A stretch of DNA of 64,000 nt from Acinetobacter calcoaceticus ANC 3811 (lineage in GTDB: Bacteria; Pseudomonadota; Gammaproteobacteria; Pseudomonadales; Moraxellaceae), in assembly GCF_000399665.1 (NCBI RefSeq), contig NZ_KB976985.1, positions 858 through 64,857 of the forward strand. The letters run 5' to 3'. The notes beneath the pieces are model-generated. The model did not search any database. It was given only the letters and a program-made list of their open reading frames with translations, and was not told where the DNA came from. A program made the position numbers and the translations under genes. Shown piece by piece: positions 20,193 through 29,493 of this stretch. Position 1 is the stretch's first letter. Each line of letters starts with the position of its first letter.

Positions 20193-20678
20193 TTATTCTT
20201 CGTCAAAGACACTTAATAAATGATGACTAATTCCATCAGCCCTCAACCAAGCCAACTCATAACTCGCTTTAGCCAAAGCCAAAACACGCCTTTCAAATTC
20301 AACCCATATTGTTTTGACTTGAGGCTCTGAAATACCCAAACCACTCTCTGTTGCCAGATGCTTATTTTTCTCACATATTTTCAAGGCATGATAAAGTTTG
20401 CGGCCTTTGCTCGCTCCTTCCATCAACCGAACACGTTTACCTAAAATAAATCCCTCTACATGCTGCAAGTTCGCATGAGGTAACATCGGTACTAAAATTT
20501 GATTCAGTTGATCATCTAAACGCTTCCATACAGCCAAACGTTGCTCTGCTGTATAAGTATTCCATTGAATCACTTCATGGTTAAAACGACGACAACCACG
20601 GCAAACCTGATCACCAAAAACTGTTGAACAACGCCCTGCACATGGGGTGAGAGAGAGCATTCGATGATCATTACTCAA
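20193..20678 (-). CDS. DUF1289 domain protein
   Basis: 161 residues of unknown function. The N-terminal DUF1289 motif is clear: TPCAGRCSTVFGDQVCRGCRRFN, with four cysteines suggesting a small metal site, followed by HEVIQWNTYTAEQRLAVWKRL. The start is a TTG at 20678, chosen because a perfect AAGGAG site sits six bases upstream; the next in-frame ATG (20660) has none. The remaining 100 residues are helical with no known domain. It is divergent from trhO, sharing a 111-base promoter region. The family is widespread in proteobacteria without an assigned role. Confidence 0.8.
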   Translation of the reverse strand: MSNDHRMLSLTPCAGRCSTVFGDQVCRGCRRFNHEVIQWNTYTAEQRLAVWKRLDDQLNQILVPMLPHANLQHVEGFILGKRVRLMEGASKGRKLYHALKICEKNKHLATESGLGISEPQVKTIWVEFERRVLALAKASYELAWLRADGISHHLLSVFDEE

Positions 20679-20789
20679 AACAAACTCCTTAAATAAACCA
20701 TATACTTTTTATGGTTTTCTCGCTTATTACACATTTTCGCGCTAAAATATGCGCCTTAAATTTATATCTTAATACATTTGGAGTTTTCC

Positions 20790-21722
20790 ATGAACGCTAC
20801 TGTAGAACAGCTTGCACCTGTAGAACAGCAAGCGACCGCAGGTTGGGTTGTTGCCGCACTATATCAGTTTAAAGAAGTTCAAGATCCTACAGATCTTCAG
20901 CAACGTCTATTAGACTTAGTGAAAACAATTAACCTTTGTGGAACTCTGATTGTAGCAGGTGAAGGAATTAATGGTACTGTTGCGGGCGACCGTGTAGCAA
21001 TTGATAGCCTCTGTCAATTTTTACTCAATGAAGGCTTTGCCTCTATGGAATACAAAGAATCCCATAGCTCTGACAAACCTTTCCGTAAAATGAAAATTAA
21101 ACTTAAAGAAGAGATTGTTACTTTAGGTGTTGAAGTTAAACCCCGCGACTTAGTGGGCCACTACCTTGATCCCAAAGAGTGGAATGATTTAATTGCACGT
21201 GATGATGTAATTTTAGTCGATACGCGTAATGATTATGAATATAAGGCGGGCACGTTCAAAGGTGCAATCGACCCTAAAACTGAGACATTCCGTGAGTTTC
21301 CAGAATATGTCAAAAAAGAGCTAGAGCAACATAAAGATAAAAAAATTGCGATGTTCTGTACAGGCGGCATTCGCTGTGAAAAATCAACCTCTTTACTTCT
21401 TCAAGAAGGATTTACAGAGGTTTACCACCTTAAGGGCGGTATTCTTAAATATTTAGAAGAAACCCCTGCTGAGGAAAGCTTATGGGAAGGCGAATGTTTC
21501 GTATTTGACGGACGTACTGCTGTAACTCATGGCGTCGAAGAAGGCGTAAATATTAAGTGTCATGCTTGTGGTTGGCCATTAACTCCAGAAGAGTCTGCTC
21601 TAACGAGTTATGAACATGGTGTTTCTTGCGTGTATTGCATCGACAAGACAACTGAAAAACAAAAAGCTGGTTTCCGTATGCGCCAGTCACAAATTGCAGC
21701 TGCAAAACGTAAACGCTTGTAA
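20790..21722 (+). CDS. trhO: tRNA uridine(34) hydroxylase, rhodanese family
   Basis: Oxygen-dependent hydroxylase of wobble uridine 34 in tRNA (5-hydroxyuridine formation), formerly UPF0176/YceA. 310 residues from the ATG at 20790, which has a TTGGAG ribosome site; a frame extending to 20778 merely reads through that site. An N-terminal ferredoxin-like domain is followed by a rhodanese domain with active-site loop CTGGIRCEKS (Cys near residue 190). The C-terminal part has paired cysteines (CHACGWPLT...CVYC) and a Lys/Arg-rich end. Single gene with a strong terminator. Confidence 0.9.
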   Translation: MNATVEQLAPVEQQATAGWVVAALYQFKEVQDPTDLQQRLLDLVKTINLCGTLIVAGEGINGTVAGDRVAIDSLCQFLLNEGFASMEYKESHSSDKPFRKMKIKLKEEIVTLGVEVKPRDLVGHYLDPKEWNDLIARDDVILVDTRNDYEYKAGTFKGAIDPKTETFREFPEYVKKELEQHKDKKIAMFCTGGIRCEKSTSLLLQEGFTEVYHLKGGILKYLEETPAEESLWEGECFVFDGRTAVTHGVEEGVNIKCHACGWPLTPEESALTSYEHGVSCVYCIDKTTEKQKAGFRMRQSQIAAAKRKRL

Positions 21723-21723
21723 T

Positions 21724-21756
21724 AAAAAAAGGAGGATCAAATGATCCTCCTTTTTC
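21724..21756 (+). terminator. Terminator between trhO and the lipoprotein gene
   Basis: Stem AAAGGAGGATCA / TGATCCTCCTTT with almost no loop and T-runs on both strands; works for both converging genes. Confidence 0.88.
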
Positions 21757-21783
21757 ACATAGTAAATCTATTAAAAATCAATA

Positions 21784-22905
21784 TTATTTATACTGCGCCA
21801 TAAGTTTCTTAAATTCCACACTTACACAATTCATTGGTGGAACAGTTGGAGATTTCCCAACAACAGCCCTCAACTTCCCATCATTAGAAAAGTCTAATCC
21901 AATCTGACTATAGGTATTAATATCTGTATAAGGTCCCGTATTAATCATAACATCTACAATCTCTAGTTCACCCTCATCAAAAGTAAAGCTCATGCCATCT
22001 TCTTGTTCTTGATCCAACAATGCTGATACTGTTTGATTCCCTTTAGTTAAACTCACTTTATTACCTTGTTTTACCAAAATACACTTTTCATCTGAGTCGA
22101 CAGCCACTAAATTACTTTCAACAAAATTATTAATAACCTTATCTGAACATTTATTGTATTGCTGCATATTCTCTAATGCAGGAAGCATTTGACATGCATT
22201 CGTATTAAAATTAAAAACCATGGGTATTGAGTTATTCAAAATATCAACTTTGTTAGGCAATTGAGATAAATTTCCATCTTTAATTAACATTAACAGTGCA
22301 TCATAGTCTTTAACGTTTTTATTATTTTTAATAGCTTCCAAAAACTCTTGAATAACTTGATGAATAGGGCTATTTGCTTTCATCTCAGCATTAAATAGAT
22401 CCACATCATTATTAATACCGTACCCCTTTTTAATAAGTTCAGCTACCAAAGCAGAATTTGCTGAATTTAACTTTTCTGTAGTCATGGTTCCAGATTGATA
22501 CCACGTTGCAGGAACTTGGTTACTGGCATAAGCAACGACTATATCCGTAAGTGGATTAATATTTACATTACCTTCACGCTCGATATAACTATAGTAGCTT
22601 TGTCCATTAGCTTTTACCTGTAAACGACAAGGAAACTTACTATTGTCTACTTCACCTTGCCATTTACCTTGGGCATTAACATTTACAGTATTTTTAAAAC
22701 CGACTCCATCTTTACAAATTGCTGTTACATTTGCACTATTCAAAGCGGAAGTTGAAAATGCTGTACCAGAGATTAATTTATAAGTAACTTCATTTTGAGT
22801 AGATTGTGAAATTTTCTCCTCACTAACACTGTTACTATTTTCACCACCACAAGCTACAAGCAATATTACTGAGAGCAAACCACTAATTTTACAAATTATA
22901 TTCAT
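21784..22905 (-). CDS. Hypothetical lipoprotein
   Basis: A predicted lipoprotein of about 373 residues with no family I recognise. From the ATG at 22905 it begins MNIICKISGLLSVILLVACGG, a classic signal peptide and lipobox with the lipidated Cys at residue 19. ATGs at 22917 and 22950 are alternative starts; none has a clear ribosome site. After a Ser/Asn-rich linker, residues about 35-110 (SGTAFSTSALNSANVTAIC...GKWQGEV) look like a beta-sandwich of the carboxypeptidase-regulatory type. The middle is helical and the last 100 residues are beta-rich with scattered cysteines. Codon use is very AT-rich. It stands alone. Confidence 0.65.
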   Translation of the reverse strand: MNIICKISGLLSVILLVACGGENSNSVSEEKISQSTQNEVTYKLISGTAFSTSALNSANVTAICKDGVGFKNTVNVNAQGKWQGEVDNSKFPCRLQVKANGQSYYSYIEREGNVNINPLTDIVVAYASNQVPATWYQSGTMTTEKLNSANSALVAELIKKGYGINNDVDLFNAEMKANSPIHQVIQEFLEAIKNNKNVKDYDALLMLIKDGNLSQLPNKVDILNNSIPMVFNFNTNACQMLPALENMQQYNKCSDKVINNFVESNLVAVDSDEKCILVKQGNKVSLTKGNQTVSALLDQEQEDGMSFTFDEGELEIVDVMINTGPYTDINTYSQIGLDFSNDGKLRAVVGKSPTVPPMNCVSVEFKKLMAQYK

Positions 22906-23084
22906 ATTAAATCGCATTGTTATAACACTAAAGATTTTTATATCAATCATGGGCTAATACATGATGATAGGTAAATTAAACTCTATTAAAAGTACAAATT
23001 TTAAAATAACAATAAATATTATATATAAATAAAATTAATGTAAAAATATTATTACACTCAATTACCTATTAAAAAATTCAGGTA

Positions 23085-23115
23085 ATAAAAAACGCCCTAT
23101 AAAGGACGTTATTTA
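23085..23115 (-). terminator. Terminator of the UPF0149 gene
   Basis: On the minus strand AACGTCC pairs with GGGCGTT (one G-T wobble) followed by TTTTT, about 20 bases past the stop. Confidence 0.7.
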
Positions 23116-23132
23116 CTATTTCTTCTAATAAA

Positions 23133-23657
23133 TTAATTTGGCGTATGATACATCAAGTACAATTCATTCAAATTATCTGGAATTTCTTCTGCCAGCTCAT
23201 CCATTAACTGTCCATTGCGACGGAAAGATTCCATCTGCGGATCTTCTTCATCAATTCCACTAAATACCATCACTGGTAAAGTTAAATCAATTAATTGCTC
23301 TTCATATTCAGGGGCAAACCATGCCTCTTCATTTAAGAACATTGCATCAACAAATCCCACACTCCAATCGCCCAAGCTAGATTCAACATCAGCTTCTTCA
23401 ACTTCAAATGGAAATGCAATTCCATTTTCATTTGCTAAATCTTGTCGAATTGACTCTAACCACGCCTTGATTTGCTGAATAATTTCAGCAGGAACCTTTT
23501 TATGGTTATTATCAAACAGCTCATCTAACCAACGGTCAAACTGAGGGCCTACTGCAATTGCACACAGAAAACCATGAGTTGCAGCGAAATCTAGACCATA
23601 CTCATTGTGGTCTCCATCTAGATATTCACTTAATTGGTCTAAATCTAACGCACTCAT
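23133..23657 (-). CDS. UPF0149 family protein (YecA/YgfB type)
   Basis: 174 residues, very acidic, matching the UPF0149 family: LSEYLDGDHNEYGLDFAATHGFLCAIAVGP at the N-terminus and the conserved WSVGFVDAM near residues 107-115. No enzymatic residues are evident. In Pseudomonas the relative YgfB is reported as a regulator of ampDh3, but orthology with this copy is not established. Upstream on the same strand, 74 bases away, is the small acidic PA3496-like gene. Confidence 0.82.
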   Translation of the reverse strand: MSALDLDQLSEYLDGDHNEYGLDFAATHGFLCAIAVGPQFDRWLDELFDNNHKKVPAEIIQQIKAWLESIRQDLANENGIAFPFEVEEADVESSLGDWSVGFVDAMFLNEEAWFAPEYEEQLIDLTLPVMVFSGIDEEDPQMESFRRNGQLMDELAEEIPDNLNELYLMYHTPN

Positions 23658-23731
23658 TGTGTTACCTGACTATAAAAAAGAAATCTACGATAGCATAGCA
23701 TTTAAGCTGACGATGCCCTATTCAGATTTGA

Positions 23732-23938
23732 TTAGTCTTCATCATCAAGATCATCATCGTCTAAATCATAATCAAAATCTTTCAACTCACGCTCTAAACG
23801 GCGTTGAGCTAATAGATCATCGATTAATCTACGTTTTTCTAATGATTCTTTCGCAGTGATTTTGCCTGATGACTCATCAAAACCGACATCATCATCATCA
23901 CCGTAGCTATCATCTAGTTCAAAATCTGTAGAAGACAC
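23732..23938 (-). CDS. Small acidic protein, PA3496 family (putative envelope integrity)
   Basis: 68 residues with acidic tails at both ends (DDSYGDDDDVGFDE ... DYDLDDDDLDDED) around a conserved basic core SLEKRRLIDDLLAQRRLEREL. That core is characteristic of the PA3496-type small proteins found next to regulatory or UPF0149 genes in gammaproteobacteria. GTG start at 23938, supported by a GAGG site eight bases upstream. Probably co-transcribed with the UPF0149 gene. The 'envelope integrity' label comes from family naming; nothing here proves it. Confidence 0.7.
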   Translation of the reverse strand: MSSTDFELDDSYGDDDDVGFDESSGKITAKESLEKRRLIDDLLAQRRLERELKDFDYDLDDDDLDDED

Positions 23939-24296
23939 TAAAACTACCTCTAATGAAAAAATGTGAATGGGTCTAGGCGCTATTTATCTCTCTTACAGAA
24001 CCATGTCAAGTTTTATTTATATTTTTTTCATTAAACTGCATATTTGTACTTTTTTTCACCCAAAAAATTGTGTATTTATAAAACTGAACTATTTTTATGA
24101 TCAAGAAAAATTTCTATGATCTTTTCCATGATTTAAGCTTGAAAAAAATGATTTTAGCCCAATATCCAAAAAACAGACGTGAATTCAAAGATATTTTTTA
24201 TTTAACGGTTACCGATCAAATCCAAAATATTTCAAGTAAATTGTGCTATCATGCACGGTTTTTCACTGCCACAGATTCAACGAAGAGTAAGCAAAG
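23939..24296. other. rpoD upstream region
   Basis: 358 AT-rich bases between the divergent small acidic gene and rpoD. The rpoD promoter (24244-24252) is near the right end. A 67-codon plus-strand frame here (24097-24300) overlaps both promoter and rpoD start, has no ribosome site and is judged not to be a gene. Confidence 0.5.
24244..24252 (+). promoter_or_regulatory. rpoD extended -10 promoter
   Basis: TGC followed by TATCAT (24247-24252), an extended -10 element, with no good -35 box. Predicted start near 24259, about 38 bases before the ATG. Confidence 0.5.
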
Positions 24297-26180
24297 ATGA
24301 GCGATATGCATTCCCCTACTTCTCAAGTAGCGGCTCTGATTAGCCGAGGCAAAGAACAAGGTTACTTAACTTACGCTGAGGTTAACGATCATCTGCCGGA
24401 CTCGATTACTGAAAGCGAACAGATTGAAGACATTATTCAAATGCTTCAAGACGTTGGTATTCCTGTACACGAGCGTGCACCTGAATCTGACGATACCATG
24501 TTCGGTGAGTCAACTGACACAGCCGATGAAGTTGCTGAAGAAGAAGCTGCTGCCGTACTTGCATCGGTTGAAAATGAGCCTGGACGTACGACAGACCCTG
24601 TACGTATGTACATGCGTGAAATGGGTACAGTTGAACTGTTAACCCGTGAAGGTGAAATCAGCATTGCAAAACGTATTGAAGAAGGGATTCGTGATGTCCT
24701 TAATTCAATTGCGTATTGGCCAAATGCTGTTGAAGTTGTATTAAAAGAATATAATGATTTCTTGACTGGCGAACGTCGCCTTGCCGATATTTTATCTGGC
24801 TATCTTGATCCGGAAACTGATGCAGATATTCCTGAAGTTCTAGAAGAAGAAACAGAACTTGAGGAAGAAGAAGCGCCAGCTACACCAGCAAAAGAAGTAA
24901 AGCTTGACGACGATGAAGAAGATGAAGAGTCAGAAAGCGATGACGACTCTGAAGGTGAATCTGGTCCAGACCCTGAAGTTGCAAAAGTTCGTTTTAATGA
25001 ACTTGAAGCTGCATGGACTAAAACAAAAGCTATTATTGCGAAACATGGTCGTAACAGCCCAGAAGCCGAGGACGCTTTAGAAGCGTTAGCTACTGTGTTC
25101 ATGATGTTTAAATTTACACCACGTTTATTTGACATCATCTCTGAAATGATTCGTGGTACACATGAGCAAATTCGCGCCAACGAACGTGAAGTTATGCGTT
25201 ATGCAGTACGTCGTGGCCGTATGGATCGTACTCAATTCCGTACATCTTTCCCTAAGCAAGAATCTAATCCAGCTTGGTTAGATGAACAGATTGCTAAAGC
25301 TCCTGCTGAAATCAAGGCGCATTTAGAAAAGGTTCGTCCGGATGTTTTAGCATTCCAGCAAAAGATTGCAGATATTGAGAAAGAACTTAATTTAAGCGTT
25401 GCTGAAATTAAAGATATTTCTAAGCGTATGGCAATTGGTGAAGCGAAAGCGCGCCGTGCTAAGAAAGAAATGGTAGAAGCCAACCTTCGTTTGGTAATTT
25501 CGATTGCGAAAAAATATACCAACCGTGGGTTACAGTTCCTTGACTTGATTCAAGAAGGGAACATTGGTTTGATGAAAGCTGTAGACAAGTTTGAATATCG
25601 TCGTGGTTACAAATTCTCGACTTATGCAACTTGGTGGATTCGTCAGGCGATTACCCGTTCGATTGCCGATCAGGCTCGTACAATTCGTATTCCTGTACAT
25701 ATGATTGAAACGATTAACAAGATCAACCGTGTATCTCGTCAATTGTTACAAGAAATGGGCCGTGAACCGACACCTGAAGAATTAGGTGAACGTTTAGAAA
25801 TGGACGAAGTTAAGGTTCGTAAGGTACTTAAAATTGCCAAAGAACCGATTTCAATGGAAACACCTATCGGTGATGATGAAGATTCGCATCTTGGTGATTT
25901 CATTGAAGATCAAAACATCACTTCTCCAATTGATGCTGCGACTTCAGAAGGCTTAAAAGAAGCAACACGCGAAGTACTTGAAAACTTAACTGAACGTGAA
26001 GCAAAAGTATTGAAGATGCGTTTTGGTATTGATATGCCAACCGATCACACACTAGAAGAAGTGGGCAAGCAGTTTGACGTAACGCGTGAGCGTATTCGTC
26101 AGATTGAGGCAAAAGCGTTGCGTAAATTACGCCACCCTTCTCGTTCTGAACACTTACGTTCTTTCTTGGAAAATGACTAA
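24297..26180 (+). CDS. rpoD: RNA polymerase primary sigma factor (sigma70)
   Basis: Housekeeping sigma factor directing RNA polymerase to -35/-10 promoters. 627 residues. Region 1.1 covers about 1-80. [14 protein letters not shown] marks region 1.2. A non-conserved acidic insert (about 180-225) is rich in Glu/Asp. Regions 2.1-2.4 ([29 protein letters not shown] to [27 protein letters not shown]), region 3 and region 4 with the helix-turn-helix ([32 protein letters not shown]) are complete. It is followed by a GC-rich hairpin and the ybeD gene. rpoD is also a common Acinetobacter typing marker. Confidence 0.98.
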   Translation: MSDMHSPTSQVAALISRGKEQGYLTYAEVNDHLPDSITESEQIEDIIQMLQDVGIPVHERAPESDDTMFGESTDTADEVAEEEAAAVLASVENEPGRTTDPVRMYMREMGTVELLTREGEISIAKRIEEGIRDVLNSIAYWPNAVEVVLKEYNDFLTGERRLADILSGYLDPETDADIPEVLEEETELEEEEAPATPAKEVKLDDDEEDEESESDDDSEGESGPDPEVAKVRFNELEAAWTKTKAIIAKHGRNSPEAEDALEALATVFMMFKFTPRLFDIISEMIRGTHEQIRANEREVMRYAVRRGRMDRTQFRTSFPKQESNPAWLDEQIAKAPAEIKAHLEKVRPDVLAFQQKIADIEKELNLSVAEIKDISKRMAIGEAKARRAKKEMVEANLRLVISIAKKYTNRGLQFLDLIQEGNIGLMKAVDKFEYRRGYKFSTYATWWIRQAITRSIADQARTIRIPVHMIETINKINRVSRQLLQEMGREPTPEELGERLEMDEVKVRKVLKIAKEPISMETPIGDDEDSHLGDFIEDQNITSPIDAATSEGLKEATREVLENLTEREAKVLKMRFGIDMPTDHTLEEVGKQFDVTRERIRQIEAKALRKLRHPSRSEHLRSFLEND

Positions 26181-26233
26181 GTTTTGAAAGCTTGAAATTT
26201 CAAAACCAAGCCCCATTTAATAGAAAGAGCTAT

Positions 26234-26259
26234 AAACGCCTGCGATGATGCAGGCGTTT
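26234..26259 (+). terminator. Hairpin after rpoD
   Basis: ACGCCTGC-GATGAT-GCAGGCGT, a strong stem but with only TTTC after it, so termination may be partial and some transcripts may run into ybeD. Confidence 0.6.
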
Positions 26260-26277
26260 CAAATCATGAGGTAACTT

Positions 26278-26565
26278 ATGTTAGACCGCACTCCATCTCG
26301 CGAACTACAAGAACATCTTTGGGTATTTCCGATGGATTATCCAATTAAACTTATTGGCGATGCGGGTGAAGAATTACGTGTTGCTGTACTTGATATTTTG
26401 GTAAAACATTTTCCAGAATTCGACCACTCAACACTAAAAGTTCAAGAATCTCGCACCGGCAAGTACCATTCTTTAACAGCACAATTGCGCTTTGAAGAAT
26501 TAGAACAAGTTCATGCACTTTATGCTGACTTGGCTGCTTGTCCGCAGATCAGAACTGCGCTTTAA
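26278..26565 (+). CDS. ybeD: DUF493 (YbeD) family protein
   Basis: 95 residues, the usual length of YbeD. The fold is a small ACT-like alpha/beta domain (WVFPMDYPIKLIGDAGEEL ... TLKVQESRTGKYHSLTAQLRFEELEQVHALYADLAA). ATG at 26278 with a GAGG site six bases upstream. In E. coli ybeD is directly upstream of lipB, and the same order is kept here, although a strong terminator (26583-26617) now stands between them. A regulatory link to lipoate metabolism has been suggested from gene order, not from anything visible in the protein. Confidence 0.88.
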   Translation: MLDRTPSRELQEHLWVFPMDYPIKLIGDAGEELRVAVLDILVKHFPEFDHSTLKVQESRTGKYHSLTAQLRFEELEQVHALYADLAACPQIRTAL

Positions 26566-26582
26566 TTTTAAGTTCTTCAATC

Positions 26583-26617
26583 AATACCACAGTCAGACAT
26601 TCTTACTGTGGTATTTT
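26583..26617 (+). terminator. ybeD terminator
   Basis: Stem AATACCACAGT (26583-26593) / ACTGTGGTATT (26605-26615), 11 bp perfect, then a T-run. Confidence 0.9.
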
Positions 26618-26766
26618 TTTGGAAATTTTTAAACCATTCAATACTGAAAAAACAATACAAATATTTAGAACTACTATTATAAAATCCTTTAAAATTACAG
26701 GGTTTTCGGCTTCTATCTTGCAGATATTAACTGGGTGCCGCATAAACCAACTTATAGGAATATATT

Positions 26767-27423
26767 GTGATGAGCTTTGATAAACCCAACTTGATCATTC
26801 GCCAATGGAACGATTTACAAGATTATCAAAGCAAGTTTGAAACCATGAAACTCTTAACAAATGAGCGTGATCAAGATACGCCTGATGAGTTATGGTTACT
26901 TCAACATCATAATGTCTTAACACAAGGTCAAGCAGGCAAACCAGAACACATTCTAATTTCATCAGACATTCCGATAGTACAAACCGACCGCGGCGGGCAA
27001 GTGACTTGGCATGGACCAGGTCAACTGGTTGCTTACTTCATGTTTGATCTTAATCGGCTAAAATGGAACGTACGTACTTTGGTCAGTTTTGCTGAACAAT
27101 TTATGATAGATGTTTTGAAAAAGTATGGAATTGAAGCTTATGCCAAGCCAGATGCACCTGGAGTATATGTAGATGGCCGCAAGATTGGTTCCTTAGGTTT
27201 TAAAATTCGCCGTGGCCGTAGTTACCATGGATTAGCACTCAATCTGGACTGTGCCTTAGATGGATTCCAAACCATCAATCCTTGCGGCTATGCAGGCTTA
27301 GAAATGGTATGTATACAAGATTTAGTGACTCCTTATCCATCATTTGGTCAACTTTGTCAGGACTTTATTGAGTATATTAACAGCACTGGGTACTTTAATG
27401 ACTCTAAAGTCAAATATGAATAA
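26767..27423 (+). CDS. lipB: Lipoyl(octanoyl) transferase
   Basis: Moves the octanoyl group from acyl carrier protein to lipoyl domains, such as Lys43 of SucB in this window, before sulfur insertion by LipA. 218 residues. Conserved [17 protein letters not shown] near residues 77-93 and [12 protein letters not shown] near 140-151 are present. The active-site Cys lies in [10 protein letters not shown] near 173. The start is GTG (26767) or the adjacent ATG (26770), with an AGGA site fitting the GTG slightly better. lipA is not in this window. The gene is followed by the SCP2-domain gene after 81 bases. Confidence 0.95.
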   Translation: MMSFDKPNLIIRQWNDLQDYQSKFETMKLLTNERDQDTPDELWLLQHHNVLTQGQAGKPEHILISSDIPIVQTDRGGQVTWHGPGQLVAYFMFDLNRLKWNVRTLVSFAEQFMIDVLKKYGIEAYAKPDAPGVYVDGRKIGSLGFKIRRGRSYHGLALNLDCALDGFQTINPCGYAGLEMVCIQDLVTPYPSFGQLCQDFIEYINSTGYFNDSKVKYE

Positions 27424-27504
27424 ATCGCTTTGCGATGAAATAAAAATGGATTAGAGTAATTACTCTAAATTTGCTTTCGCATAATTTTAACAAGGGATAC
27501 GCGA

Positions 27505-28038
27505 GTGATTTCGACAAAAGCGGTAAAGCCGACGCTGCAACTTGCCTACGTTAAGCTCATGATGGATGTTATTGGTCGTGGCTTAGTCATGGCAAGTCAA
27601 GTGGACTCTGAAATACAAGAGGAAGTATCTAAATTTCCTGTTCACTTTGTACTTTCAATGAATGTTTTCCCGAATGGACCAGCATTTTTTGCTCGAGTGA
27701 CAGAGGACAAACAGCTAGAACTACTTCAAAGAGCTGAAAAAAAACCAGACTTAACGATTACCTTCAAACATGTCACTCATGCCTTTTTAGTGTTTTCTTT
27801 TCAAGAAAGTACCGCTCAGGCATTTGCCAATGACCGAATGATTGCCGATGGTGATGTATCTGCTGCTATCCGCTTGGTACGCTGCCTAAATAAAATGGAA
27901 TCTCTTATTTTACCTAAATTGGTTGCTTCACTAGCAGTCAAAGAATACCCAACCGAACTTACCCTAAAAGAAAAATTCAACGAGGCTGCAAATATTTACT
28001 TAAAAGTAGCCAAGTCCTATTTCAAGCGGAGCGCATAA
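27505..28038 (+). CDS. SCP2 sterol-binding domain protein
   Basis: 177 residues with a single SCP2-like lipid-binding fold (VHFVLSMNVFPNGPAFFARVTEDKQLELLQRAEKKPDLTITFKHVTHAFLVFSFQESTAQAF in short: beta-strands then the hydrophobic-tunnel helices around residues 45-125). GTG start at 27505 with an AGGGA site. Its stop is separated from the following iron-dependent alcohol dehydrogenase by one base, so the two are surely one operon. The SCP2 fold binds fatty acyl or sterol ligands; here it might present a hydrophobic substrate to the dehydrogenase, which is inference. Confidence 0.72.
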   Translation: MISTKAVKPTLQLAYVKLMMDVIGRGLVMASQVDSEIQEEVSKFPVHFVLSMNVFPNGPAFFARVTEDKQLELLQRAEKKPDLTITFKHVTHAFLVFSFQESTAQAFANDRMIADGDVSAAIRLVRCLNKMESLILPKLVASLAVKEYPTELTLKEKFNEAANIYLKVAKSYFKRSA

Positions 28039-28039
28039 C

Positions 28040-29224
28040 ATGGCCAAACCATATTACGAATTCTTTTGTCCTGTAAAAGTCATTGCTGGTAATGCTGCGC
28101 TAGAACACATTCCATTTGAGCTTGCAACTTTAGGTGCAAAACGCCCTCTTATCATTACAGACAAGGGTGTTCGCGCAAATGGCTTATTAAATCCGATTGA
28201 AGCTGCATTTAGTACAACCGATGCTGTCATTGGTCATGTTTTTGATGATGTACCACCCGACTCAAGTTTAGAAGTCGTTCGCCTTGCAGCAGAAGCTTAT
28301 CGCACAAACAAATGTGATGCGATTATTGCTGTAGGTGGCGGTTCAGTTATAGACACTTCTAAGGCAACTAACATTTTAGTGTCTGAAGGTGGAAATGACT
28401 TATTGCAATATGCAGGTGCTCACAACCTACCGAAACCATTAAAACCATTTTTTGTGATCCCAACAACTTCTGGAACTGGTTCTGAAGTGACCATGGTTGC
28501 TGTAGTTTCAGATACTCAAAAGAATGTTAAGTTAGCATTTGCTTCTTATTATTTAATGCCACATGCAGCGATTTTAGATCCACGCATGACGCTTACATTA
28601 CCTCCTCATTTAACTGCAATGACAGGTATGGATGCCTTAACACATTGTGTTGAAGCCTATACATGTCTGGCTGCCAATCCATTGAGCGATGCTTATGCAA
28701 GTGCCGGAATTAAAAAGATTAGTGAAAATCTCTTTAATGTCTTAGAAAACCCAAATGACTCGCAAGGCCGTTTAGAGTTAGCGCAAGCTTCCACAATGGC
28801 GGGTATTGCATTTTCTAATTCAATGGTCGGCCTAGTTCACTCTTTAGGACATGCTTTAGGCGCTGTTGCTCACCTGCCCCATGGTTTATGCATGAATTTA
28901 TTCTTACCTTACGTACTTGAATATAATAAACAAGTAAATGGTCAGAAAATTGGTGAGTTACTATTACCGCTTGCTGGTGCAGATATTTATGCACAAACTC
29001 CTGCAACCCAGCGCGCAGATAGAGCAATTACGACAATCTTAGCAATGCGTGATCGCCTATTTACTTTAACAAAGTTACCACGCACTCTACGTGAAACAGG
29101 TAAAGTAACTGAAGCACAGCTTGATGAAGTTGCAGAAAAAGCACTAAATGATGGCTCAATTATTTACAACCCGAAAGAAGCAAGCTTAAAAGATATCCGA
29201 GATATCTTAGAAAAAGCTTGGTAA
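28040..29224 (+). CDS. Iron-containing (group III) alcohol dehydrogenase
   Basis: 394-residue Fe-ADH family member oxidising or reducing an alcohol/aldehyde with NAD(P). The dinucleotide site GGGSVIDTSKA lies near residues 98-108. Metal ligands fit the Asp-His-His-His pattern: an Asp near 195, His in TAMTGMDALTHCVEAY near 199-205, His in VHSLGHALG near 270, and HLPHG near 284. It is tied to the SCP2-domain gene upstream by a one-base gap and ended by a strong hairpin. The substrate is not predictable; relatives include EutG, YiaY and 1,3-propanediol dehydrogenases. Confidence 0.88.
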   Translation: MAKPYYEFFCPVKVIAGNAALEHIPFELATLGAKRPLIITDKGVRANGLLNPIEAAFSTTDAVIGHVFDDVPPDSSLEVVRLAAEAYRTNKCDAIIAVGGGSVIDTSKATNILVSEGGNDLLQYAGAHNLPKPLKPFFVIPTTSGTGSEVTMVAVVSDTQKNVKLAFASYYLMPHAAILDPRMTLTLPPHLTAMTGMDALTHCVEAYTCLAANPLSDAYASAGIKKISENLFNVLENPNDSQGRLELAQASTMAGIAFSNSMVGLVHSLGHALGAVAHLPHGLCMNLFLPYVLEYNKQVNGQKIGELLLPLAGADIYAQTPATQRADRAITTILAMRDRLFTLTKLPRTLRETGKVTEAQLDEVAEKALNDGSIIYNPKEASLKDIRDILEKAW

Positions 29225-29256
29225 TTTGATAAGTTAAACTCAAAAAAATCTTATAA

Positions 29257-29292
29257 AGGTCTGATTTATATATTAAATCAGACCTTTTTTAT
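29257..29292 (+). terminator. Terminator after the Fe-ADH gene
   Basis: AAAGGTCTGATTTA / TAAATCAGACCTTT around a TATAT loop, then TTTT. Confidence 0.9.
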
Positions 29293-29421
29293 GACTAAGA
29301 ATTTTTATTCATTATTTTATTTGAAATATGTGGCAAAAAATTTGCTAAAAAATAGATGAAAGTACTGACAATTTATATCAATTTAGGATAGATTGGCGCA
29401 CTTTATCTTTTTCTGTAGGGG

Positions 29422-29493
29422 GGATCGTTCGTCTCAAACGATCCTTAACACCAAGCTGATCCTTGATCAACGATTATGAGGATAACGCCGTTG
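29422..29493 (+). promoter_or_regulatory. Structured leader of the APC permease gene
   Basis: GGATCGTT (29422-29429) pairs perfectly with AACGATCC (29437-29444). A second AACGAT at 29469-29474, just before the ribosome site, could pair with the same ATCGTT instead. CAACG (29468-29472) and CGTTG (29489-29493) can also close a loop over the ribosome site and TTG start. Mutually exclusive structures are possible. Confidence 0.4.

Noticed and set aside
24097..24300. 67-codon plus-strand open frame just upstream of rpoD
   Set aside because: Overlaps the rpoD promoter and start, has no ribosome site and an AT-biased, Lys/Phe-rich composition typical of chance frames.
24800..25180. Antisense open frame with long Ser runs opposite rpoD
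   Set aside because: Mirror of the Glu/Asp-rich insert of sigma70; the Ser runs arise from GAA/GAT codons read backwards.
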